Below, piece after piece: positions 34,754-44,208 of a stretch of 64,000 nucleotides of DNA. The notes under the pieces were generated by a model, which was not told the origin of the DNA, made no database searches, and worked only from the letters and a program-made list of their open reading frames with translations. Position numbers and translations under genes: made by a program. The stretch lies in the NCBI RefSeq assembly GCF_052030685.1, contig NZ_JBQAJM010000002.1:66183-130182 (forward strand), in the 5' to 3' direction. Each line of letters starts with the position of its first letter. The first letter of the stretch is position 1. The stretch comes from Caedibacter sp052030685 (GTDB lineage: Bacteria > Pseudomonadota > Gammaproteobacteria > Francisellales > Francisellaceae).

Positions 34754-35143
34754 CTACACGCGACAAAAAGAAATATTATAGCTTGTGGCATCTGGTGTTG
34801 GCGCGCTAAAGGTAATCATCTTCTGCAAATCACCATATACCTCTATTGGCGTCCACGGTTGTGGCTGCCCGACATTAAAGCCACTTTTATCTAGCCATTG
34901 CACTTGATATTGAAAGTTTTGGGTTGCTGATTTTTTGTTTTGCACCAATACTTGTCCTTGAATAGTGTCACCTGCTGATGCTTTCACTACTGGTTGCATG
35001 GCTTTTAGCTGCCCAAAGCCTGAGCCAAAACTCTCTGCAGATGTTGCATTGGCTGGAATGGTAATACAACGACTAGCACATCCTGTTAACCCTAAGGCCA
35101 ACAAGCTAGCAATACTTGCATATTTAAGCTTAATCATATCCAT
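34754..35143 (-). CDS. YcfL-like lipoprotein (DUF1425)
   Basis: A 129-residue lipoprotein with a signal peptide ending in the lipobox LTGC (Cys near residue 22), so it is anchored to the outer or inner membrane and faces the periplasm. The mature part has the DUF1425/YcfL pattern: VQNKKSATQNFQYQVQWLDK, PQPWTPIEVYGDLQKMITFSAP and a final strand SYNISFCRV. YcfL in E. coli is linked to the LpoB penicillin-binding-protein activator locus, but no such gene is next to it here. It stands alone between recA and rpoD. Confidence 0.75.
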   Translation of the reverse strand: MDMIKLKYASIASLLALGLTGCASRCITIPANATSAESFGSGFGQLKAMQPVVKASAGDTIQGQVLVQNKKSATQNFQYQVQWLDKSGFNVGQPQPWTPIEVYGDLQKMITFSAPTPDATSYNISFCRV

Positions 35144-35193
35144 TTTTATAACTCCTTTGATACGTCAATAAAACTGATAATTAAAAGATAAAC

Positions 35194-37107
35194 TTATGAT
35201 GATTCAGATAAAAAGCTCTTTAATGTTTCTGAACGCGATGGGTGTCTTAGCTTACGTAGCGCTTTGGCTTCAATCTGACGGATACGCTCACGCGTCACAT
35301 CAAACTGCTTACCGACCTCCTCTAACGTGTGATCGGTATTCATGTCAATCCCAAAACGCATACGTAATACTTTGGCTTCACGCTCAGTCAATGTACTTAG
35401 AATATCTTTAGTCACTTCACGTAGACTCTCGCTTGTCGCACTATCCACTGGTGAATCAGACACGCCATCTTCGATAAAATCACCCAGATTAGAATCTTCA
35501 TCATCACCAATGGGTGTTTCCATTGAAATTGGCTCTTTGGCAATTTTCATGATTCTACGAATCTTATCTTCCGACATATCAATATGTTGGCTTAATTCCT
35601 CAGGTGTTGCTTCTTTACCCGTTTCTTGTAAGATTTGACGCGAAATACGATTAAGCTTATTAATCGTCTCGATCATATGCACAGGGATACGAATCGTGCG
35701 CGCCTGATCGGCGATTGAACGTGTAATCGCCTGACGAATCCACCAAGTTGCATAGGTTGAAAATTTATAGCCACGACGGTATTCAAACTTATCAACCGCC
35801 TTCATCAAACCAATGTTACCCTCTTGGATCAAATCCAAGAATTGTAAGCCTCTATTGGTATATTTCTTAGCAATTGAGATAACCAAACGTAAGTTCGCTT
35901 CAATCATCTCTTTTTTCGCGCGTCGTGCTTTTGCTTCACCTACTGAAATACGCTTACTGGCTTCGCGTAAGTCATAAATTGACATATCGGCACGATCTTC
36001 AATCAATCCAAGTTTGACCTGAATTGCTTTGGCATCTTCAAGCACATTGATAAGATCAGGGTATTTTTCAATACAACCATCCAACCAGTCAGTATCGGTT
36101 TCTCGACCTTGAAAACGTGACACAAAATACTGCTTAGGCATTTTGCCTTTTTCTACACATAAACGCATGATTTTACGATCATGTCCGCGAATTTCAGTCA
36201 CCAAGCCACGGATTGAATTAATCATGCGGTTCAATTGCGCACTGGTATAACGCATACTTAAAAACAAAGTCGATACTTCACTTGCAGCATTAATATATGC
36301 TTTGCTTCCAACCTCTTGGTCTAGCAAATAATTAAACTTAGCTTCAATTTCGGCAAATTTTTGTGCTGCCACCTCAGGATCTGGACCTGTATCTTCGGCG
36401 GTATCTACCGTACCACCACTTGATTCCTCTCCTTCATCACTAGAGTCACTCTCTTCTGTTTGACTTTCTTCTAGCGTTTCTTCTGGGTTATCAAGCATTG
36501 AACCAACATCAGTGCCTGACGCATCAATCTCATCTCCTTCATTAAAGCCTGAAATTAAATCAGAAAATTTAATGAACTTATACAGTGGCATCTCCTCTCT
36601 TTCCTCATCCTCAAGCTGCATATGCTCTTCACGTGCTGCATCGGTTAAATCCTGATAGCGCCCCAACAATGACTTGATCACATAAGGATATTCAGACAAA
36701 GCATTAAGCACCTCTTTAGTGCCATGCTCAATCCGTTTAGCAATTTCTATTTCACCCGAGCGTGTTAATAGATCAACTGCTCCCATTTCACGCATATACA
36801 TCCTAACAGGATCAGTCGTGCGACCAAAATCACCATCAGAAGATAGTGCTTGCACCGCATCATCATCTGACGTGTTTTCTGACTCAGCTTCAAGTAATAA
36901 CAAATCTTCCGCATCAGGAGCAGATTCAAAGACCTTAACACCGACATCATTAATCATCTGAATCACTTCTTCAATGCGCTCAGGATCAGTAATTTCATCT
37001 GGCAGATAATCATTCACATCGGCATAGGTCAAATAACCTTGTTCACGCCCCAACGCGAGTAACTCTTTGATTCTTGAGAGTTGTTGTTCTTTTGTTTGAT
37101 CTGACAT
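35194..37107 (-). CDS. rpoD: RNA polymerase sigma factor RpoD (sigma-70)
   Basis: The housekeeping sigma factor, 637 residues. All regions are visible: 1.1 at the N-terminus, 1.2 with TDPVRMYMREMG (about 96-107), a non-conserved acidic region (about 200-255, rich in Glu, Asp and Ser), region 2 with EANLRLVISIAKKYTNRGLQ, FLDLIQEGNIGLMKAVDKFE and KFSTYATWWIRQAITRSIAD, region 3 with IRIPVHMIETINKL, and region 4 with LREVTKDILSTLTEREAKVL and TLEEVGKQFDVTRERIRQIE. It follows dnaG in the rpsU-yqeY-dnaG-rpoD order. Confidence 0.98.
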   Translation of the reverse strand: MSDQTKEQQLSRIKELLALGREQGYLTYADVNDYLPDEITDPERIEEVIQMINDVGVKVFESAPDAEDLLLLEAESENTSDDDAVQALSSDGDFGRTTDPVRMYMREMGAVDLLTRSGEIEIAKRIEHGTKEVLNALSEYPYVIKSLLGRYQDLTDAAREEHMQLEDEEREEMPLYKFIKFSDLISGFNEGDEIDASGTDVGSMLDNPEETLEESQTEESDSSDEGEESSGGTVDTAEDTGPDPEVAAQKFAEIEAKFNYLLDQEVGSKAYINAASEVSTLFLSMRYTSAQLNRMINSIRGLVTEIRGHDRKIMRLCVEKGKMPKQYFVSRFQGRETDTDWLDGCIEKYPDLINVLEDAKAIQVKLGLIEDRADMSIYDLREASKRISVGEAKARRAKKEMIEANLRLVISIAKKYTNRGLQFLDLIQEGNIGLMKAVDKFEYRRGYKFSTYATWWIRQAITRSIADQARTIRIPVHMIETINKLNRISRQILQETGKEATPEELSQHIDMSEDKIRRIMKIAKEPISMETPIGDDEDSNLGDFIEDGVSDSPVDSATSESLREVTKDILSTLTEREAKVLRMRFGIDMNTDHTLEEVGKQFDVTRERIRQIEAKALRKLRHPSRSETLKSFLSESS

Positions 37108-37254
37108 TAAAATCTCACTTCTAAGTTTCTTAACTACTTATATTCATCACGCAAAGCACGCACAAAGATACAATATGTCTACGCCTTATTTGCGTAATTT
37201 ACTGCCTTTTTGCGCTTTCCCCTTTGGCGATTTAGCAACATAAATCAAGTGTAG

Positions 37255-39039
37255 CTATATTTTTTCTACTTTGTATAAAATTGCTTGCATTCTTTGTTTT
37301 TCTGTCGCTGTTAAGATAGATGTTTTTGCTTTTAATATCAGGTGTTCTAATTCGTTTTGACATGCCTGCTTCATTATCTTATCTAACATCGCCATTAATT
37401 CATCAATAAGCTGCACTGCATCAAGCTCACTTTGTGCTTGCAATAACTGATAGAAATACGCCTTAAATTGCGGATATTTTTCAACAAGCATTTGCACAAG
37501 CACAGCAGAAGACAGCCCGTCATTTTGCCTGATTATTTTCAAAGCATCAAGCAAAATAAAGTGCTGCTCTGTAACACACTCAAATTCTATCATCGATTGT
37601 GCACTGAGCGCATCATGCACTTCTGACGGCATGCTTAACAAATACGCCAATGCTTTCTCAACCAAGCTCAGCTTATTAACGTTTAACTGCCAACGTTTTA
37701 GCTGCATGTTGTCACTACTTTGCTGTGCATCATGCGCTTTTTGTTTGATCATCCGTTGCAACTGCAGCGAAGATACGTCTGTTGCTTTAGCCAATTGCTC
37801 AATAATCGTTAGCGTATAAGCACTCTCAGGAATAGCCTTTAGTACTCGCTTTGCCTCTTCAATCAATTGCGCCAAGCTATCTGCGCTATTTAAATCATAT
37901 TTACCTAATAGATTTTGAATAAAGAAATCAGCAGCACTTAAAGCTTCGGTTAAAGCATTCTTAAAACCTTCCAATCCCATTTCTTTAATATATGAGTCAG
38001 GATCATGCTCTTTGGGCAACAGCAAAAATCGTGCTTTTTTATGCTCATCTAGCACAGGCAGCACCATCTCAAATGCTCTTAAAGCCGCATTTTGCCCAGC
38101 TGAATCACCATCAAAGCATAAGATTATCTCTGAAGTGTGGCGAAATAAGGTCTTTAAGTGCGACGTTGATAAAGCAGTTCCCAATGTCGCAACTGCTGTG
38201 GTATAGCCATGTTGATGCAAGCCAATAACATCCATATAGCCCTCAACCACCATGATATGTTCGGGATTTTTGTGCTGCTGCTTAAGCTCATATAGACCGT
38301 ACAATTCATGACTTTTAAAAAAAACCGGCGTTTCAGGTGAGTTAAGATATTTAGGGTTAGCATCTTTATTAGGTAACACCCGACCGCCAAAACCAACCAC
38401 AGAACCTCTGCGATTACGTATTGGAAACATCAAACGCTCACGGAAGCGATCATACGCTCCCCCCTTATCCTTACGGATCACTAAGCCTGCTTGATCCAAA
38501 ACATCCAATGAAAATTGTTTTTTCAACACATCGTATAGCGCTTGCCATTGATTTGGCGCGTAGCCCATTTGAAAATATTTCGCTGTTTTTGCTGTTAATT
38601 CCCGCGATTTAATATACTCAACAACCTCATCTTTATCAGCATCAAAGCGCAAACACCATTGAAAATATTTATTTGCCGCTTGTAAGGCATCATAGATTGA
38701 TTGCGTTAATTTATCTTTGGATTGATCTTTACCACTTTGATCATAAGGCACTTCAAGATTCTGCATTAGTGCAAGTTCTTCAACCGCCTCAATAAAGCTT
38801 AAGCTATTATAATCTGCAATAAAATCAATGACATCACCAGAGGCATGACAGCCAAAGCAATGATATAGCTGCTTGTCTTGGCTGACTGAAAATGATGGCG
38901 TTTTTTCATTGTGAAATGGGCAACACGCCATGAAGCCTTTGCCCGTTTTTTTGAGCGTGACATATTTTGAAATCACGTCGACAATATCCGTCGATGCGAC
39001 AATTTGACGGATGAAATCAGCGGGAATATTCCCCTTCAT
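37255..39039 (-). CDS. dnaG: DNA primase
   Basis: DnaG makes RNA primers at the replication fork. The 594-residue protein has the CHC2 zinc finger (Cys40, His43, Cys61, Cys64 in CCPFH...YHCFGC), the core domain with FGGRVLP and the TOPRIM motifs VVEGYMDVIGLHQ and LCFDGDSAGQNAALRAFE, followed by a helical C-terminal DnaB-binding domain from about residue 440 that is poorly conserved in sequence. It starts 10 bases after the yqeY stop and precedes rpoD by about 150 bases. Confidence 0.97.
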   Translation of the reverse strand: MKGNIPADFIRQIVASTDIVDVISKYVTLKKTGKGFMACCPFHNEKTPSFSVSQDKQLYHCFGCHASGDVIDFIADYNSLSFIEAVEELALMQNLEVPYDQSGKDQSKDKLTQSIYDALQAANKYFQWCLRFDADKDEVVEYIKSRELTAKTAKYFQMGYAPNQWQALYDVLKKQFSLDVLDQAGLVIRKDKGGAYDRFRERLMFPIRNRRGSVVGFGGRVLPNKDANPKYLNSPETPVFFKSHELYGLYELKQQHKNPEHIMVVEGYMDVIGLHQHGYTTAVATLGTALSTSHLKTLFRHTSEIILCFDGDSAGQNAALRAFEMVLPVLDEHKKARFLLLPKEHDPDSYIKEMGLEGFKNALTEALSAADFFIQNLLGKYDLNSADSLAQLIEEAKRVLKAIPESAYTLTIIEQLAKATDVSSLQLQRMIKQKAHDAQQSSDNMQLKRWQLNVNKLSLVEKALAYLLSMPSEVHDALSAQSMIEFECVTEQHFILLDALKIIRQNDGLSSAVLVQMLVEKYPQFKAYFYQLLQAQSELDAVQLIDELMAMLDKIMKQACQNELEHLILKAKTSILTATEKQRMQAILYKVEKI

Positions 39040-39048
39040 GGCAAATAT

Positions 39049-39495
39049 TTACGATAATTGTGATTTGATCATTGAACCGACTTTACCCATATCAGCACGA
39101 CCGTTAAGCTCTGCTTTTATCGCACTCATAATCTTACCCATATCTTTCACTGAAGAGGCACCAACTTCTAAAATAGCACGTTGGATAATTTCAATAATTT
39201 CATCTTCTGATAGTGGTTTTGGTAAATAGACTTGTAAAATTTCAATTTCATCAAGCTCTTTTTGTGCAAGCTCTTCTCTGCCTGCGCGCTTAAACTGCTC
39301 TGCAGAATCTTTGCGTTGCTTGATCATTTTTGTCAGGATACTAATCACATTATCCTCAGTTACCTCAACACGCTCATCAACCTCTTTTTGCTTAAACGCT
39401 GCCAACGCCATACGGATCGTTGATAAACGATTTTTATCTTTGTTTTTCATTGAGGTTTTCATATCTTCAACAAGACGCGCGCGTATTTCAGACAT
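39049..39495 (-). CDS. YqeY-like protein (GatB/YqeY domain)
   Basis: A 148-residue protein of the GatB/YqeY family, related to the tail domain of the amidotransferase subunit GatB. Typical features: EDMKTSMKNKDKNRLSTIRM at the N-terminus, KQRKDSAEQFKRAGREELAQ in the middle, then LPKPLSEDEI and the end ADMGKVGSMIKSQL. Genes of this family occur between rpsU and dnaG in very many bacteria, as here. A tRNA-related role is often proposed but not established. Confidence 0.9.
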   Translation of the reverse strand: MSEIRARLVEDMKTSMKNKDKNRLSTIRMALAAFKQKEVDERVEVTEDNVISILTKMIKQRKDSAEQFKRAGREELAQKELDEIEILQVYLPKPLSEDEIIEIIQRAILEVGASSVKDMGKIMSAIKAELNGRADMGKVGSMIKSQLS

Positions 39496-39567
39496 TTGCT
39501 AAATCCTAACAGTTTCATTTATTAAATTAAGTATATGTATAATTTTCTAATTGCCATAAATACAGAA

Positions 39568-39595
39568 GCCAACTACACCGTTAAGCATAGCTGGC
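39568..39595 (-). other. Possible attenuator hairpin after rpsU
   Basis: On the minus strand GCCAGCTA and TAGTTGGC form an eight-base stem with one mismatch around a 12-base loop, 37 bases past the rpsU stop. Only a weak T-rich stretch follows. In many bacteria partial termination after rpsU sets the ratio of S21 to primase, so this hairpin might do so here. Confidence 0.35.
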
Positions 39596-39631
39596 CGACT
39601 GTTTATTGCAATCTTTTACTTCTTCTACTTC

Positions 39632-39844
39632 CTAGCGGCGAGCTGCTGCTGGCGTTGAACGCATAGACTGCTTCATTGAACGCTTAACTGCAGCTGCTTT
39701 TTTGCGTTTGCGCTCCCATGTTGGCTTCTCATAAAACTCTCTACGACGAAGCTCAGAAACGATTCCCGCTTTTTCACAGCTACGCTTAAAACGGCGCAAT
39801 GCAACATCAAACGGTTCTGTTTCTCTTACACGTACTGCTGGCAT
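39632..39844 (-). CDS. rpsU: 30S ribosomal protein S21
   Basis: A 70-residue S21, starting MPAVRVRETEPFDVALRRFK at ATG 39844, which has GAGGTGAG upstream; a start nine bases earlier is not family-like. CEKAGIVSELRRREFYEKPT and a basic C-terminus rich in Arg, Lys and Ala are standard. It heads the macromolecular synthesis cluster. Several S21 paralogues exist in Francisella, so other copies may occur elsewhere in the genome. Confidence 0.96.
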   Translation of the reverse strand: MPAVRVRETEPFDVALRRFKRSCEKAGIVSELRRREFYEKPTWERKRKKAAAVKRSMKQSMRSTPAAARR

Positions 39845-39999
39845 ACATCTCACCTCGCTTAAATGCCATCTAAATTTTTCTTAAAATCAATTATCTAATT
39901 TATACTCTTTTGATCCATTTCATTGAATACTCTAAAGACAGCTAAAATTAAATGCGCGCTAAGTCTACAAACTTTTCTTTTGAAAGGCAAAGAATTTCT

Positions 40000-40545
40000 C
40001 TATTTTTTATCTTTTTTATCTTTAGGTGCGTCTTGCTTTTTCATTTGTGCTACGACTTGATCCGTCACATCCACCTTCAAATCAGGGGCTGCATAGGCTA
40101 CTGCTTGCGAGCTTAGGATGAGGCTATATTTACCTTCTTTAGCAACAGACTCTACAGCTGTATTAAAGCTTGCTTGGAAGTCTTGAGCGATTCTCTGCTC
40201 TTGCTGCATCTCGCTTTGCTTAAATGCCATTGCTTGTTGTTTGAACTTAGCTTGCTCGCCGGTTAATGCCTTTTGTTGCTTATCCAGATCAGATTTCGTT
40301 AATGTTGGCGCATTAGTTTGCAAAGTTTGCATCTTTTCCATCAAACCTTGCTGTTGCTTTTGCAACTCATCCGCCTTTGGCTTTAACTTCGTTTGCAATG
40401 CCTGAATACTCTGTTCACCTTGTGGCACTGCTTGATATATCTCAACTGGATTAACCAAACCGATTTTTAGGCTGCTTGCATCTGTCGCAAAAGCTGCACT
40501 GGTCACAGCCATTGATGCCAAACCGATCATTGCTAATTTTTTCAT
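40000..40545 (-). CDS. skp: Periplasmic chaperone Skp/OmpH
   Basis: Skp keeps outer-membrane proteins soluble on their way through the periplasm. The 181-residue protein has a signal peptide (about residues 1-20, cleaved after AFA), then LKIGLVNPVEIYQAVPQGEQ, which resembles the Skp start KIA.V....I....P, and a long coiled-coil region (about 50-135) with many Gln and Lys. It closes with a Lys-rich tail (KKDKKDKK). It follows bamA by 61 bases, the classical order. Confidence 0.88.
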   Translation of the reverse strand: MKKLAMIGLASMAVTSAAFATDASSLKIGLVNPVEIYQAVPQGEQSIQALQTKLKPKADELQKQQQGLMEKMQTLQTNAPTLTKSDLDKQQKALTGEQAKFKQQAMAFKQSEMQQEQRIAQDFQASFNTAVESVAKEGKYSLILSSQAVAYAAPDLKVDVTDQVVAQMKKQDAPKDKKDKK

Positions 40546-40606
40546 ATTTACTCCTTACATTTAACTTAAATTTAAAATTTTGATAATAACTTTTCAACTC
40601 AAAAGA

Positions 40607-42994
40607 TTAGAACATTTGCCCCAGTGTAAACTGGAATACTTGTGTTGAGTCTCCTGGCTTGGTATTTAATGGTTTTGCCAAGCTAAATGCCATCGCGCCC
40701 AATGGCGACAACCATTGGAATTCAACACCCACTGAATAACGCAAGTTAGAGAACGTTGGTGATCTGTCACCTGCAGTTCCTGGCCAAATCCCTGCATTAG
40801 TCATATCATAAGTGTTATAGACATTACCCGCGTCAAAGAACACACCCAAACGCATATTGCGGCTATCTTTTAACCCTGGAATTGGGAATAAAATATCCAT
40901 ATTAGTGTAAACATTTAAATTACCACCAATGGCATTACCTTGTTCGGGTTGTGGTGGAGTACCATTTGGCGTATAGGTATCAGAAGGTCCCATCCCCCCT
41001 TGAGAGAAGCCACGAACCGAACCCCAGCCTCCACCATAGAAATTCTGGAAAAACGGCAAATATTCCGTCTTACCATAGCCATTACCATAACCAACCCCGC
41101 CTTTGACTGAAAGTGTAACATCACCAATAATCGGATGGAAGAAGCCCGCAGAACCTGTGACCTTGTACCACTGCAAATCACTAATTCCCGGAACTGAAGC
41201 CGTACCATTTAAGCCTAACGTTGTCCCCTCTGTCGGGAAGAACGCGCGATTCGTTGAGTTATGATTCCAACCCAAATTAACGGTGAAAGTATTAAATGAA
41301 GTTTGGTTTCCATTGTTCTGAACAAACCACTGCAAAATACTCGATTTACCACCACTAGGCTGCAGCACTTGCGTGTGATCAACACCACCACCAACACTTA
41401 TTGAATCAAATGCCGAGGTTGGAATGCTATAGCCTAGATTCGCACCATATTGATTTAAGCGATAGCTGGCAATTGAGGTATCATCATAGTCAGTACGTGA
41501 TAAATACGTACTAATCGTCTGACTTATCCCTGATTGGGTAAAATACGGATCGGTATACGACATATTCAGGCTTTGATAAACGCTTGATAAATTCGCACCA
41601 ATTGAAAATTGATTACCCGTACCTTGAATGTTTGGCAATGATAAATTACCACCAATCATAAAGTTATATAGTTGTGAGTAACCAATACTCGCACTTACCG
41701 TATTGGCACTTCTTTCTTTAATATCATAATCCATGTTAACCAAATCATCCGAGCCAGGGACAGGGACTTTCTTGACCGTCACGTCTTGGACAAATGGCAT
41801 TCTTTGTAACTTAATCTTCGATTGATCAATCATCGACTGATTGTAAACACCAGATTCAAAGTATTGCATTTGTCGACGGTAAACATAGTCATTAGTCACA
41901 TTATTGCCTAGGAAATTAATCTGGTTAATATAAACTTTTTTGCCTGGGTCAATATAGAAGGTTAATGCTACTGTCTTATTATCTTTATCAACCTTAGGCA
42001 CTGGGTTGACGTTAGCAAAAGCATAACCCTTATCTCCCAAGGCTTGTGTGATTGCCTTAGCACTATCGAGGACTTTTTGGCGTGAGAAGGTGTCTCCTGC
42101 TTTAAAGCTAATAAGCTTCTCAAGATCGGCTTTCGCAATAACAAACTTACCTTCTAATGATACTTTAGACACTTTATAAACTTCACCTTCATTCACATCA
42201 AAGGCGATAAATGCATTTTCTTTATTCGGTGATAGCGAGGCTTGGTGTGATGTTACTTTAAAATCCAAGTAACCATTATTCATATAGTAATTACTAAGAT
42301 CTTCCGTTGAAGACTGCATATTGGTTGGTGAGTAATCTGCCTTTGAAGTAAACAATCCCCACAAATTCCAAATTGATGGGGTTTTAAAAGTGATATTATC
42401 AAGAAGCTCACTCTGCGAAAATGCTTTATTGCCAATCACATTAATGCGACGCACTGTCGCAGTTTTACCTTCAGCAATATTAATCTTGATTGCCACACGA
42501 TTACGTGCTTCTTTGATTTCTTGTATATCAACTGTCGTTGAGTAATACCCCATCAATGCATATTGCATCAGTAGTGATTGTTTGACTTGAAATAGGATCT
42601 CAGGATTCGCAATATTCCCAACATCAAGACCTGCCTCACGCAAGACTTTTTTCATGTCATCATTTTTGATTTTGTCATTACCGTCAAAGTCAACTGCACT
42701 AATTGCTGGACGCTCTGCTACCTTGGCAATTAATGTATGACCGTCTTGATACAGTTGTACATTTTTAAAAAAACCACTGCTATAAAGGGACTTAATTGCC
42801 TCATTAGTTTCTGTCGCACCTACTTTTTCGCCCGCGTGAATACCTAAATCACTCAGCACAGTTTCTTTTGAAATACGCTCCAAACCTTCAACTTTTATAC
42901 TTTTAGCAATAAAGCTATTTTGTGCGTAGACACCAGTAAAGGGCGCGACACCTAAAAGCGTAAGTAACAATGTTTTTTTCAATGACAAGCTCAA
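40607..42994 (-). CDS. bamA: Outer membrane protein assembly factor BamA
   Basis: BamA is the central beta-barrel of the complex that folds outer-membrane proteins. The 795-residue protein has a signal peptide (about 1-24, ending GVYA), five POTRA repeats to about residue 425 (for example SIKVEGLERISKETVLSDLG and VRRINVIGNKAFSQSELLDN) and a 16-strand barrel with the VRGF motif in GSVRGFSQGGMG (near 660). The C-terminus ends in QVFQFTLGQMF with the terminal Phe used for recognition. It lies between dxr and skp; the rseP and cdsA genes usually found between dxr and bamA are absent here. Confidence 0.97.
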   Translation of the reverse strand: MSLSLKKTLLLTLLGVAPFTGVYAQNSFIAKSIKVEGLERISKETVLSDLGIHAGEKVGATETNEAIKSLYSSGFFKNVQLYQDGHTLIAKVAERPAISAVDFDGNDKIKNDDMKKVLREAGLDVGNIANPEILFQVKQSLLMQYALMGYYSTTVDIQEIKEARNRVAIKINIAEGKTATVRRINVIGNKAFSQSELLDNITFKTPSIWNLWGLFTSKADYSPTNMQSSTEDLSNYYMNNGYLDFKVTSHQASLSPNKENAFIAFDVNEGEVYKVSKVSLEGKFVIAKADLEKLISFKAGDTFSRQKVLDSAKAITQALGDKGYAFANVNPVPKVDKDNKTVALTFYIDPGKKVYINQINFLGNNVTNDYVYRRQMQYFESGVYNQSMIDQSKIKLQRMPFVQDVTVKKVPVPGSDDLVNMDYDIKERSANTVSASIGYSQLYNFMIGGNLSLPNIQGTGNQFSIGANLSSVYQSLNMSYTDPYFTQSGISQTISTYLSRTDYDDTSIASYRLNQYGANLGYSIPTSAFDSISVGGGVDHTQVLQPSGGKSSILQWFVQNNGNQTSFNTFTVNLGWNHNSTNRAFFPTEGTTLGLNGTASVPGISDLQWYKVTGSAGFFHPIIGDVTLSVKGGVGYGNGYGKTEYLPFFQNFYGGGWGSVRGFSQGGMGPSDTYTPNGTPPQPEQGNAIGGNLNVYTNMDILFPIPGLKDSRNMRLGVFFDAGNVYNTYDMTNAGIWPGTAGDRSPTFSNLRYSVGVEFQWLSPLGAMAFSLAKPLNTKPGDSTQVFQFTLGQMF

Positions 42995-43026
42995 GCTAAT
43001 CTTCCTTTATTTAAATTTTATTTTAT

Positions 43027-44205
43027 TCAATCTTTATCTGCATTTAAAAGTGCCGAAACATGCATGCGTGCCTGCAAATCAATCGCAACGACATCATCAA
43101 TAGTTTCAGGTTTATTAAATTTTAATTTTTGCAAAACTCGTTCAATATACTCGATTATTTCCAAATATTGTATTTTTTCCGCCAAAAAAGCCTCGACCAA
43201 CACTTCATTGGCAGCATTTAACACAATTGTTGAGGCATAATCTTGACGCTTTAGCATGTTATACACCAACGGAATAAGCATAAAACGTTGCCCATCCAGC
43301 GCATCAAAGCCTAGTGGTTTGGCAGTAAAATCAAGTTTTGGCACATTGATTTTATGACGCTTTGGGTAGTACATCGCATAACCAATAGGTGTTTTCATAT
43401 CTGGCGAGCCCATTTGCGCAATAAAGCTACCATCATGATATTCAACCATTGAATGGACAATGCTTTGCGGATGAATTAGCACCTCAATTTTTTCAACGGG
43501 CACCTCAAATAACCAATACGCCTCGATAACCTCTAGCGCTTTATTCATCATCGTTGATGAGTCAACGGATATTTTACGCCCCATCTGCCAATTAGGATGC
43601 GCGCACGCTTCATCTGGTGTGATATCTTTAAGCTCATCCAGAGACTTTTCGCGAAAAGGACCACCAGATGCCGTTAAGATAACTCTGGAGATTATCTCTT
43701 GATCATAATGCTTATCTTGATCAGGTAAGCATTGGAAAATCGCATTATGCTCACTATCCACAGGCAAAATCATAGCATTAGATTGTTTTGCTGCACGCAT
43801 GAAAATCTCGCCCGCAGTTACCAATGCTTCTTTATTTGCTAACAAAATGGTTTTGCCTTTATTAACTGCCGCAAACGTTGGCGCCAATCCTGCAATACCA
43901 ACAATAGCAGCCATGACCATACCCACTTCCTCAGCACTCGCCACAGAAACAAGTGCCTCTTTGCCATATAGCACGATCGTCTGACAACCTGAGCTCTTAA
44001 AGTCACTGCGAAGCTTACTTGCCAAGCGTTCATCGGCAACCACCGCATAGCGTGGGGAAAATTCAAGACATTGCTGATATAACAGCTCAATATTATGATG
44101 TGCAGTCAATGCATAAACGTCAAAATCAGCAGGGTTTTCGCGAATAATCTCTAGTGTGTTAACACCAATTGATCCTGTCGCCCCCAAAATCGTGATGACT
44201 TTCAC
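43027..44205 (-). CDS. dxr: 1-deoxy-D-xylulose 5-phosphate reductoisomerase
   Basis: Dxr (IspC) makes methylerythritol phosphate in isoprenoid synthesis and is the fosmidomycin target. The 392-residue protein begins with the NADPH loop ILGATGSIGVNTLEII (residues 5-20), has the metal site in PVDSEHNAIFQCL, the flexible loop ASGGPFRE and the PNWQMGRKISVDSSTMMNKALEVIEA region (shown in parts: HPNWQMGRKISVDSSTMMNK), then HPQSIVHSMVEYHDGS. It begins three bases after gyrA, so it is probably co-transcribed with it, and precedes bamA by 32 bases. Confidence 0.98.
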   Translation of the reverse strand: MKVITILGATGSIGVNTLEIIRENPADFDVYALTAHHNIELLYQQCLEFSPRYAVVADERLASKLRSDFKSSGCQTIVLYGKEALVSVASAEEVGMVMAAIVGIAGLAPTFAAVNKGKTILLANKEALVTAGEIFMRAAKQSNAMILPVDSEHNAIFQCLPDQDKHYDQEIISRVILTASGGPFREKSLDELKDITPDEACAHPNWQMGRKISVDSSTMMNKALEVIEAYWLFEVPVEKIEVLIHPQSIVHSMVEYHDGSFIAQMGSPDMKTPIGYAMYYPKRHKINVPKLDFTAKPLGFDALDGQRFMLIPLVYNMLKRQDYASTIVLNAANEVLVEAFLAEKIQYLEIIEYIERVLQKLKFNKPETIDDVVAIDLQARMHVSALLNADKD

Positions 44206-44208
44206 GAA

